Both the position numbers and the translations under genes were made by a program. The notes under the pieces were generated by a model. It had not been told where the DNA came from. It saw only the letters and a program-made list of their open reading frames with translations, and made no database searches. Source: Candidatus Hydrogenedentota bacterium (lineage in GTDB: Bacteria; Hydrogenedentota; Hydrogenedentia; Hydrogenedentales; SLHB01). From it: 33,181 nt of DNA. The stretch spans positions 1 through 33,181 of the forward strand of contig JADLGB010000108.1 of the NCBI GenBank assembly GCA_020849535.1, in the 5' to 3' direction. Positions 8,155 to 16,029 of this stretch are shown in pieces (within the stretch, counting starts at the first letter, position 1; each line of letters starts with the position of its first letter).

Positions 8155-10620
8155 TTATTGGTCCTTCAGGTGCACGGGAATGCGCATCTTGTAGAACGAG
8201 CGCCAGACGAACACCAGCGAGGCCGCGAAGAAGATCGCGGCCGCGATCAGACTTACCGCCGCAGGCAACTCGATGGCCAGTTCCACCGCCAACAGACCGA
8301 ACAGCGTCGTGAACTTGATGACCGGGTTCATCGCCACCGAAGAGGTGTCTTTGAAGGGGTCGCCCACGGTATCGCCGACGACGCTGGCGTCGTGGAGTTC
8401 GGTGCCTTTCATCCGGAGTTCCGTTTCCACCACTTTCTTGGCATTGTCCCAGGCGCCGCCGCCGTTCGCCATGAAGATGGCCTGATACAGGCCAAAGATC
8501 GCGATGGAAATGAGGTAGCCGATGAAGAAGTAGTGGTTGAAGCAGGCAAACGCCAGCGTCGAGAAGAAGATGCCGAGGAAGATATTGAGCATCCCCATCT
8601 GGGCGTATTGCGTGCAGATCCCGACGACCCGTTTGGAGTCCTCCACGGAAGCGCGCTCGCCGCCGCCCTCGAGTTTAATGTTCCGCTTGATGAACTCGAC
8701 GGCCTTGTATGCGCCGGTGGCCACGGCCTGAATTGCCGCTCCCGAGAACCAGAAGATCACGGCGCCGCCCGTAATGAGTCCGAGCAGGAAGAGCGGATTC
8801 ATGATGGACAAACCTTCCTGGACCGGCATTTCGCCCGGGATCAGGGCAGTGGCGTCGCCGTAGATTCCCTTCAACACTTGGATGATGGAGAATATCAGCG
8901 TGGTGGCGCCCACGACGGCCGTACCGATGAGCACCGGCTTCGCGGTTGCTTTGAAGGTATTGCCCGCGCCGTCGTTCTCCTCCAGATAGTCTTTCGCGGT
9001 TTCAAAATTCGGTTTGAACCCAAAGTCTTTCTGAATATCCTGCTCGATATTCGGCAGGGTTTCGATGGTGGACAATTCGTACACAGACTGCGCGTTGTCC
9101 GTCACCGGGCCGTACGAATCCACCGCGATGGTAACCGGGCCCATGCCCAGGAACCCGAAGGCCACAAGGCCAAAGGCAAAGATGGCCGGAGCGGCCATGA
9201 TGGAACCCAAACCCACGGTACTCACGGCCCAGGCGATTCCCATCAGCAAGATGATCGCCGCGCCCATCCAGTACGCGCTGAAGTACCCGGCGACCAAGCC
9301 GCCGATGATGTTTAGACTTGCGCCGCCTTCGCGCGAGGCCGCGACGATTTCGCGAACGTGGCCGGAGTTCGTCGAAGTGAACACCTTTACCAACTCGGGG
9401 ATCAAGGCGCCTGCAATCGTACCGCAACTGATGATGATGGACAGTTTCCACCACAGCGTGCCGTCTCCGAGACCATGGACCAGCACGGCCGAAAGCACAA
9501 AGGTCATGATGATGGAGACGATGGAAGTGAGCCAAACCAGCGAGGTCAGCGGAATCTCGAAGTTGAACTTCGAGGAGTTGCCGAACTTGCTCTTGGCCCA
9601 TGCGTTGTTCACGTAGTAAGACAACGCACTGGTCACGATCATGCCGACGCGCATCACAAAGATCCACACGAGGAGCTGGACTTGGTGAACCGCTTCCGGA
9701 ACCGCCAGGAGGATAAACGTGATGAGGGCAACGCCCGTCACGCCATAGGTTTCAAACCCGTCCGCCGTCGGGCCCACGGAGTCGCCCGCGTTGTCGCCGG
9801 TGCAATCCGCGATAACGCCCGGGTTACGGACGTCGTCTTCCTTGATCTTGAAGACGATCTTCATCAAGTCGGAACCGATGTCGGCGATCTTGGTGAAGAT
9901 ACCGCCGGCGATGCGCAACACTGCGGCGCCCAGCGATTCACCGATGGCGAAACCGATGAAGCAGGGACCCGCCCAATCGCCCGGCACAAAGAGGAGAATG
10001 AAGAGCATCATCACGAGTTCTACCGAGATCAACAGCATGCCGATGCTCATGCCCGATTGCAGCGGGATGGCCATCGTGGGGAATGGCTTGCCCCCCAGGC
10101 TCGCGAACGCCGTCCGCGAGTTGGCCAAGGTGTTGATCCGGATGCCGAACCATGCCACACCGTAACTGCCCAGCATACCGATGATGCTGAAGATGATGAT
10201 CGTAATGACCTTGGCGATCGTGAAATGCAGGAGGAAACCGAAGTACACCACCATGATGACCGCAAGAAACGCCCACAAGAAGGCAAGGAACTTGCCCTGC
10301 GTGATGAGATAGGTCTTGCAGGTCTCATAGATCAGATTCGATATATCGTGCATGGAACGGTGCACCGGGAGCTTCCGGATCTGCGTGTATTGCAGCCAGC
10401 CGAACCCCAGACCGCCGATGCAAATCAACAATCCAAACAGCAGCAGGTGGTGGCCGTTGATCGACCCAATGAAGTTTACAGAGGCTAAATCCGGGATGAC
10501 GAGGTCCGCCTCGCTGGCGATGGCCGTGCCCGCGGGCAGGAACACCGCCAACGCGAGCGCGCAGAGCGCCGCGCGTCTCATCGTCAAGGTCGAGAACATT
10601 CGGGACAGGTCGGTTGGCAT
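8155..10620 (-). CDS. hppA: Membrane-bound ion-translocating pyrophosphatase, divergent type
   Basis: An 821-residue polytopic protein that couples pyrophosphate hydrolysis to H+ and/or Na+ export. Family blocks are GGIFTKIADIGSDL (Asp247, Asp251), EDDVRNPGVIAD (261-272), GDNAGDSVGPTAD (275-287), SREGGASLN, and GDTVGDPFKDTSS near the C-terminus. Lys557 in GNTFKA is the residue that marks K+-independent enzymes, but the residue three further on is Ala560 rather than the Thr usually paired with it. The block around 273-290 (DCTGDNAGDSVGPTADGFETY) departs from the canonical DNVGDNVGD form, as in divergent clades. A signal-like segment (about 15-37) precedes the normal first helix. The start at 10620 has GGAGGGGG just upstream; an in-frame ATG at 10668 with GGGAG is an alternative. 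A long leader and a good promoter lie upstream. Confidence 0.93.
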   Translation of the reverse strand: MPTDLSRMFSTLTMRRAALCALALAVFLPAGTAIASEADLVIPDLASVNFIGSINGHHLLLFGLLICIGGLGFGWLQYTQIRKLPVHRSMHDISNLIYETCKTYLITQGKFLAFLWAFLAVIMVVYFGFLLHFTIAKVITIIIFSIIGMLGSYGVAWFGIRINTLANSRTAFASLGGKPFPTMAIPLQSGMSIGMLLISVELVMMLFILLFVPGDWAGPCFIGFAIGESLGAAVLRIAGGIFTKIADIGSDLMKIVFKIKEDDVRNPGVIADCTGDNAGDSVGPTADGFETYGVTGVALITFILLAVPEAVHQVQLLVWIFVMRVGMIVTSALSYYVNNAWAKSKFGNSSKFNFEIPLTSLVWLTSIVSIIMTFVLSAVLVHGLGDGTLWWKLSIIISCGTIAGALIPELVKVFTSTNSGHVREIVAASREGGASLNIIGGLVAGYFSAYWMGAAIILLMGIAWAVSTVGLGSIMAAPAIFAFGLVAFGFLGMGPVTIAVDSYGPVTDNAQSVYELSTIETLPNIEQDIQKDFGFKPNFETAKDYLEENDGAGNTFKATAKPVLIGTAVVGATTLIFSIIQVLKGIYGDATALIPGEMPVQEGLSIMNPLFLLGLITGGAVIFWFSGAAIQAVATGAYKAVEFIKRNIKLEGGGERASVEDSKRVVGICTQYAQMGMLNIFLGIFFSTLAFACFNHYFFIGYLISIAIFGLYQAIFMANGGGAWDNAKKVVETELRMKGTELHDASVVGDTVGDPFKDTSSVAMNPVIKFTTLFGLLAVELAIELPAAVSLIAAAIFFAASLVFVWRSFYKMRIPVHLKDQ

Positions 10621-11397
10621 TGTTTTCTCCCCCTCCTCAAGGTCATAGCAATCCATGTTGCTGCTCATATGAACTCCCAACACCCACGGTGGCGAACGTT
10701 AACCGGCCTCTTGCGGTGGGGTCGTATGACCCTCCTTACGCCGGCTGACCGGAAAGGCACACAGAAAGGCGCATCGGCAGATGGATGAAGGCCGCGAAAT
10801 GTCCCAGCGCTGGACTACGCAGATCCGCACCGCACCATCTTACTCAAGCCCAATCGGCGACGACTGTACGGCAGTGGAGCTTCTACAGATCGACGCCGCA
10901 GGCCAGTTTCAGCACTTGATTCTCTGATGACATTCAATAAGTCATTATACAACAGGAACTTATGAGCGACAAGCCAGCCTTTCGGACAGTACTCATCTTA
11001 GCATGAATCGAGTGCAAATCCCGTGCCACGGAGAAAGACACGCTGTAAGCCCCTATCACGTAGGGATATGTGCGATGCCAGCCATTTCAGCGCGGCACGA
11101 AACTGCAATTTCAAGAACGTCCCAAGGACATGTATGCTCAGGTCAGATCTGCGCAAGCCGTTGTTGCTTGGCGACCCTGCCGACCGCTCCCTGCGCGGCA
11201 GATCCAGACTGAACCCCACTACGATTGTCAATCCTACAGAAGAGTTCGACGAATCGTCAAGGGATTCCCGCAAACATCATGCATGTTTCGGGAATTCGCT
11301 GGGTTGAACGCCGGAGGCAACGCCACTAAGCTGGCAAGACAAGGGGAGTTTGTCACTTCACGCTGGAAACGGGATTGCGGTACGAGGGGAGCGCTGC
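10621..11397. other. 777-bp divergent intergenic region between hppA and the symporter gene
   Basis: The region holds one convincing minus-strand promoter (10944-10972), giving hppA a leader of about 317 nt. I recognised no known riboswitch consensus in that leader. The symporter side (10973-11397) has short open frames on both strands at 10998-11307, but they lack family features and good ribosome sites, and their frames overlap one another, so I do not call them genes. The symporter's ribosome site (GAGGGGA, 11384-11390) is at the right end. Confidence 0.6.
10944..10972 (-). promoter_or_regulatory. Sigma-70-type promoter for hppA
   Basis: Read on the minus strand: TTGTCG (10972-10967), a 17-nt spacer, then a perfect TATAAT (10949-10944). 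Expected transcription start is near 10937, about 317 nt before the chosen hppA start codon. This is the best promoter match in the window. Confidence 0.7.
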
Positions 11398-13029
11398 ATG
11401 CAATCACAGTTCAGCACCATCGACTGGGTGATTCTCGTCACCTATTTCGTCACCATGGCCTCGGTGGGTCCTATCTTCGCGCGCAGGAACAAATCGACGG
11501 AAGGGTTCTTTCTCGGAAACCGGTCGTTTCCATCCTGGCTGCTTGGGTTGGCGATGTTCGCGACTTCGATCAGTTCGATCACCGTCATGGCGTACCCGGG
11601 TGACGCGTACAGAACCGCCTACCTTCGCCTGCTGCCGGCATTCATGCTGCCCGTGGGCATCCTCATCTGTTCAAGAATCTTCTTGCCATTCTACCGGCGC
11701 AGCAGGTGCACCTCGGCGTACGAGTACCTGGAAGATCGCTTTGGGGCCGGCGTGCGCGTCTACATCTCCGTCGTTTTTTTGTTGATGCAGATTACCCGCG
11801 TCGGCACGATCCTGTTTCTCGTGTCGCTCGTCTTCCAGCGGATGACGGGCGCGACACCGTTCACGTGCATCTTCGCGGGCGGGATTGTGATCGCCACGTA
11901 CACGGTGCTCGGAGGTATCCGCGCAATCGTCTGGACGCAATTCGTGCAAGCGTTTCTGCTCTGGCTCGGGGCCATCACGTGCATGGTGTTGGTCGTGGGC
12001 GGCATCGATGGCGGCATTCCCGCAGTTATCTCGACCGCGATGGCAGACAACAAATTCATGCTCGGCGACCTGAACGCCGCCGGCGAGTTGGAGCCGGCGA
12101 AGTGGTTCTCCATCTGGGACAAGGCCATTATCATGATGTTCATTATGGGCCTGAACAATTGGCTCTATGAATACAGCAGCAATCAGAATGTGATTCAGAA
12201 GTACGTTTCCGCGAAGAATCCCAAGGAGGCGACGCGGTCCATCTGGATTTGCTGTTTCCTGAGTGTGCCGACTTGGGCGTTTTTCATGTTCCTGGGGACT
12301 TGCCTGTATGTCTACTTCCAGCAGAATCCCGATCAGGTTTCGCAGGACATACTCCACGGCGCAAACGGGAGGAAAGCGGAGGAAATCCTCCCGTATTTTT
12401 GCGTGAACGAGATCCCGAGCGGACTGGCGGGCATCGTCATCACGGGCATTCTCGCCGCCGCGATGTCTGCTTCGGCATCGAGCATCAATGCCATCTCCGC
12501 TGTGACGATTACGGACATCTACAAGCGGCACTTGGTGAAGAATCGTGGAGAGCGGCATTACGTGCTCGCCGCCCGCGTGGTCTCACTGGCCGCGTGCGCG
12601 CTCATGATGGGCTGCGCCGCCCTCTTTCTGCTGGCCAGCACGCTCACCCTGCAGGACCTTGGCACGAAGATGGCCTCGTTGCTGTTTGGCGGTATTCTGG
12701 GCCTGTACGTGCTTGGATTCCTGACGCGTCGTGGAACGGGCCGTTCGGCCGGTATCGGCATCTTGTGCACGGTGGCATTCACGATATACGCGGCACTGGG
12801 TGAGTGGAAGGTTGTGACCAAAGAGATGTTCATGAATTGGGGATTCTCGGAGGGCACTTCCCAGATACTGGCGCAGCCGGTGCACACATACTACGTCGGC
12901 ATCTTCGGCAACATCATCATGTTCGTGGTCATCTTTGCGGTGTCCCTGCTGTTCGAGCGCAAACGCGATCTCCCCAATCTCACCTACTGGACGACGCAAC
13001 CCGTGGACGGCGAGGAAGACGGGCAATGA
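11398..13029 (+). CDS. Sodium:solute symporter (SSS family)
   Basis: A 543-residue protein with about 13 hydrophobic segments and the SSS architecture: TEGFFLGNRSFPSWLLGLAM with ATSISS in the first helices, then GDAYRTAY, a YEYLEDRFG helix boundary, GGIRAIVWTQFVQ, an NVIQKYVSAKNPKEA loop (typical QRY/QKY-type segment) and GILAAAMSASASSINAIS with ITDIYK. These place it near the SGLT/sialic acid/sugar branch. It imports a solute with Na+ (or H+); the substrate cannot be read from the sequence. The start at 11398 follows GAGGGGA by 7 nt; an upstream in-frame ATG at 11350 is less well placed. Its TGA overlaps the next ATG (13026-13029), so the two are translationally coupled. Confidence 0.92.
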   Translation: MQSQFSTIDWVILVTYFVTMASVGPIFARRNKSTEGFFLGNRSFPSWLLGLAMFATSISSITVMAYPGDAYRTAYLRLLPAFMLPVGILICSRIFLPFYRRSRCTSAYEYLEDRFGAGVRVYISVVFLLMQITRVGTILFLVSLVFQRMTGATPFTCIFAGGIVIATYTVLGGIRAIVWTQFVQAFLLWLGAITCMVLVVGGIDGGIPAVISTAMADNKFMLGDLNAAGELEPAKWFSIWDKAIIMMFIMGLNNWLYEYSSNQNVIQKYVSAKNPKEATRSIWICCFLSVPTWAFFMFLGTCLYVYFQQNPDQVSQDILHGANGRKAEEILPYFCVNEIPSGLAGIVITGILAAAMSASASSINAISAVTITDIYKRHLVKNRGERHYVLAARVVSLAACALMMGCAALFLLASTLTLQDLGTKMASLLFGGILGLYVLGFLTRRGTGRSAGIGILCTVAFTIYAALGEWKVVTKEMFMNWGFSEGTSQILAQPVHTYYVGIFGNIIMFVVIFAVSLLFERKRDLPNLTYWTTQPVDGEEDGQ

Positions 13030-14954
13030 ACCATGGCCAGCGAGCAGCGCAGCCCGCAGAACCGGCCATCCTGTGCGGCTTGGCCGCGGTCGTGATGGCT
13101 TACGGCTGGGGCTATCGGGGCATCGTGGGTCACGAGGGTGGCGCCATGGTGCCCGGAGCGCTGCTGGGGTTGGCCCTCTGCCTGGGTACGAATCGCTTCG
13201 ACTGGCACCGCCGTGCCGCCGTCGCGGGGCTCTTTGGCGCGGTGGGCTGGGCCTGGGGCGGCTCGTTCAGCTACATGGAGCAGACCTTCTACACGGTATC
13301 AGACAGTTTTCCCGACGTGTTCTACGGGTATTCATGCCTCTTTCTCCTCGGTGGATTGTGGGCAGGCATTGGCGGCGCAGTCCTGGGGCTGGCCTTTACC
13401 CTGCCGCGTTCCCGGCTGGAACGTTTCGCAGGGCCTTTCCTGGCGATCTCCGGCGTGTTTCTGTTCCTTCACGTGTATCTACTCTTTAGTCCGGATGTTC
13501 GCGACTCTATTGCGCGGAAAACCGCCCAGCACTTCCATGACGCCGACGCGTTCGCCGCCATTATCGTAGTCATTGTGAGCGCCGTCTACGCGCTGGTCCG
13601 GCGGAAAGAGCGCGAAGAAGCTGTTTTGTTTCTCGCGTGTGCCCTGGCATGGTGGGCGGGCTATCTTGGCTTCACCAAGTTCGGGGGAATCAGCTTGGCT
13701 CCGCCGTTTCGCAACGAAGGATGGGGAGGGGTCGTCGGGATACTCGCGGTACTGTTGATCTACCTTGTCCGCCGGCAGAATCGCGCCGCGCTCATGCTCT
13801 CCCTGTATGGCGTCGTGGGCGGAGGAATTGCCTTTGCCCTGGCCGTATTTGTGCGCCATCCCGTTCGCGTCGGCTGGTGGAAGTTCGCGGCATGGGGCGG
13901 CACCCTTCAGTGGAAGATCGCGGAGGAGAGTTTTGGCTTGTTCATGGGACTCGCCATCGCGTTCGGCGTGCTGCGGCTTGCGCGCGGCGCCCTTGCTCCC
14001 GCAGCGGAAGACGTTCCCCCGCGCCGGCTTGACGTATTCGCGGTCTTCACCATGCTCGTGGGGCTCACGTGGATCAATTTCCGCCGTGCGCCCATGGCCT
14101 GGGTCGATCGTTACAAGCTGGTGACAAACGAACCCGTCGCCGGGCTCATGCCCTGGACTTGGTACACGCTTTTCGGGGTGGTTTTCACCATAGTCCTGAC
14201 CTATGCGCTTTATCTCTACCTGCACAATGCCCTTCCCCTCGCCCCGTCGAATGCCTACGGCAAGGGGGCATTCGTCTTCCTGATGCTGATGTGGATCACG
14301 GTACTCGTTGGCTTCATGCAAATGCTTCCCGGCGCCAACAAGGAAGACCATCCCCTGGTCGACGCGACATTCATCGCTTTGTCTGGCATCGCAACATTGA
14401 TCGTGCTTGCACACGGACGTGCGGCGCACGCAGAGACTGCGCCTGCCGCAGTGGTGCCTTCGTCGGACCCACGCTGGAATGTAGGTTGGCGTTATCTCGC
14501 TGTATGGGTACTGGTTCCCGTCATGCTTTTGATTGTCTCCGCGTTAAGCATGGCCATGCAGCATGGGCCCGCCGACGGTGCGCGCTTGCGGTTTGGTCCG
14601 AATGCGTATTGGCGCGATGCGCTGCAGGTCGTTGGCACTTGGGAGGTGATTGGAACTGCCAGCAATGTGGTTGGTGATTCGTTCAAGTCGGAGCCCAATG
14701 TGATACAGACGGTCGAGTTCGCCCGCGACCGTTCCGTTACGCTCACGCTGCGCAGCGGTGAAACGATTTCGGACACACACACGTGGCGGCACAAGGATTC
14801 CATCGTTTGGCTCGAGTGGTACAGTGCGATTCCGAGACATCCTGAACAAACATCGATTCCGCTGACGTTTTACGGCGGGAACATTTGTCTCACCAGGCCT
14901 CCGGGCCAAGACCAGTCAGGTTTCCTGGTTCTGCGGCCTCTGCCGTCCATGTGA
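13026..14954 (+). CDS. Polytopic membrane protein of unknown function with C-terminal soluble domain
   Basis: A 642-residue protein I do not recognise. It has roughly 13-14 hydrophobic segments up to residue about 515, beginning with a glycine-rich helix block (GWGYRGIVGHEGGAMVPGAL) that probably forms a conserved motif, and an EQTFYTVSDSFPD loop. Aromatic, charged loops such as KFGGISLAPPFRNEGWGG lie between helices. The last ~130 residues are hydrophilic and beta-rich (VGTWEVIGTASNVV, VEFARDRSVTLTLRSGE, DTHTWRHKDSIVWLEW), resembling a lipocalin-like or stress-response repeat domain of the type that begins GTWxV. The ATG overlaps the symporter stop as ATGA, so it is coupled to and may partner or regulate that transporter. 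Function is unknown. Confidence 0.8.
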   Translation: MNHGQRAAQPAEPAILCGLAAVVMAYGWGYRGIVGHEGGAMVPGALLGLALCLGTNRFDWHRRAAVAGLFGAVGWAWGGSFSYMEQTFYTVSDSFPDVFYGYSCLFLLGGLWAGIGGAVLGLAFTLPRSRLERFAGPFLAISGVFLFLHVYLLFSPDVRDSIARKTAQHFHDADAFAAIIVVIVSAVYALVRRKEREEAVLFLACALAWWAGYLGFTKFGGISLAPPFRNEGWGGVVGILAVLLIYLVRRQNRAALMLSLYGVVGGGIAFALAVFVRHPVRVGWWKFAAWGGTLQWKIAEESFGLFMGLAIAFGVLRLARGALAPAAEDVPPRRLDVFAVFTMLVGLTWINFRRAPMAWVDRYKLVTNEPVAGLMPWTWYTLFGVVFTIVLTYALYLYLHNALPLAPSNAYGKGAFVFLMLMWITVLVGFMQMLPGANKEDHPLVDATFIALSGIATLIVLAHGRAAHAETAPAAVVPSSDPRWNVGWRYLAVWVLVPVMLLIVSALSMAMQHGPADGARLRFGPNAYWRDALQVVGTWEVIGTASNVVGDSFKSEPNVIQTVEFARDRSVTLTLRSGETISDTHTWRHKDSIVWLEWYSAIPRHPEQTSIPLTFYGGNICLTRPPGQDQSGFLVLRPLPSM

Positions 14955-15136
14955 CTATGCGAGAATGGGCCGCGCGAGGGCTTTCAATAGTCCTCGAGCC
15001 GACACTCCCGATTACTGCGCACGCGACATGATCATTGACATCAGTGTCTCGTCTCATTGCACCAGAGGTGCCGTACGAAGTAGTATGCCTACGGGGGACA
15101 CGGGGAATTCACGGGGCTTTGCGGGGGGAGACAATC

Positions 15137-15946
15137 ATGTCTGGGGGCTGCATTCGGTTCTTTTGCGTCTCATCGGTGTTGTGTGTGTTAGCGACGGGAT
15201 CCATCGGCCAGAGTCCGCAGGCGGCGGGCGAGGGAGAAGCATCCGAAGCCGCTATCGTCCCTGAATACGAGCGCCACTGGTACTTCGCCTTTGGCAGCTC
15301 CAATTTCCATCCGCGACTCGACGAGTCAGAGGCCAAGATCGACCGTCAGGTGAACGACCTCGTCGGTTGGCTTCCTCCGTGGAAGAACCCGATTACTTTC
15401 AAAGACTGGGCCGGGGACTTCAAACTGTGGGATATTACTTTTGGCGTTGGCCGGGATTTTACACCGAGGACCTCCTGGATGATTTGGATGGGTGGGGCGA
15501 CTGCCCATGTCGAGAACAACGAGCGTTACGGCCCTCTCACCACGGACATCGGATTCAAACGGTTCACGGCATTCCTCACCATCCAAGGGTACGGCTATCC
15601 CTGGGGCAAGGTGGACCATGAGGCAGTCATCGGCGAGCGTGGCGTCAAGCGGGTCAAAGCAACCTTTGCCAATGCCAAGCCCTATTTCTCGCTTGCCACG
15701 GGATATGTGTATATGCACGCCAACGCCGATGGTCGCTTCAACCTCCCGCTTGTAGGCACCATCCTCAGGCAGACAGACAATTACGACCACCACCTTTTCC
15801 ACGTCAGCCCGCGTGTGGGTGTTGAACTTCCGCTCAACAAAAACAATAGTCTCACGATGGAAGGACTCTACTACTTCTTCGGGCCCGAGCACGGCGATGA
15901 ATACAACGGCCCATCCGTGAATTTCATGTTCAAGCACCGGTTCTAA
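15137..15946 (+). CDS. Predicted outer-membrane beta-barrel protein
   Basis: A 269-residue protein with a signal peptide (IRFFCVSSVLCVLATGSIGQ) followed by a short acidic linker and alternating aromatic/hydrophobic strands, such as HWYFAFGSSNFHP, KLWDITFGVGRDF, TSWMIWMGGAT and SLTMEGLYYFFGP. It ends in NFMFKHRF, matching the terminal-Phe signature recognised by the barrel assembly machinery. No enzyme motif is visible. The start at 15137 has GGGGGGAG (15123-15130) in the right place, whereas longer in-frame starts do not. It lies between the coupled membrane protein and a large GH-like gene. It could be a porin or other small barrel; the specific role is unknown. Confidence 0.7.
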   Translation: MSGGCIRFFCVSSVLCVLATGSIGQSPQAAGEGEASEAAIVPEYERHWYFAFGSSNFHPRLDESEAKIDRQVNDLVGWLPPWKNPITFKDWAGDFKLWDITFGVGRDFTPRTSWMIWMGGATAHVENNERYGPLTTDIGFKRFTAFLTIQGYGYPWGKVDHEAVIGERGVKRVKATFANAKPYFSLATGYVYMHANADGRFNLPLVGTILRQTDNYDHHLFHVSPRVGVELPLNKNNSLTMEGLYYFFGPEHGDEYNGPSVNFMFKHRF

Positions 15947-15955
15947 GGGTACAAT
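15927..15955 (+). promoter_or_regulatory. Weak candidate promoter for the GH67/GH20-like gene
   Basis: TGTTCA (15927-15932), a 17-nt spacer and TACAAT (15950-15955, five of six to consensus) sit at the very end of the preceding gene, about 75 bp before the chosen start. The -35 box is poor. Confidence 0.3.
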
Positions 15956-16029
15956 AGAGCGGATCCTGCCTGCGCGATGGCCGGAAAGCTCAACACATCT
16001 TCGTGGTCACCAGACGAAAGGGACGTAAC

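Noticed and set aside
8158..10488. Two long plus-strand open frames (385 and 376 codons) antisense to hppA
   Set aside because: Extremely His/Arg/Asp-rich translations with no family features; the minus-strand pyrophosphatase is unambiguous.
10998..11307. Short open frames on both strands in the hppA-symporter gap
   Set aside because: Overlapping in several frames, low similarity to protein-like composition, no good ribosome sites.
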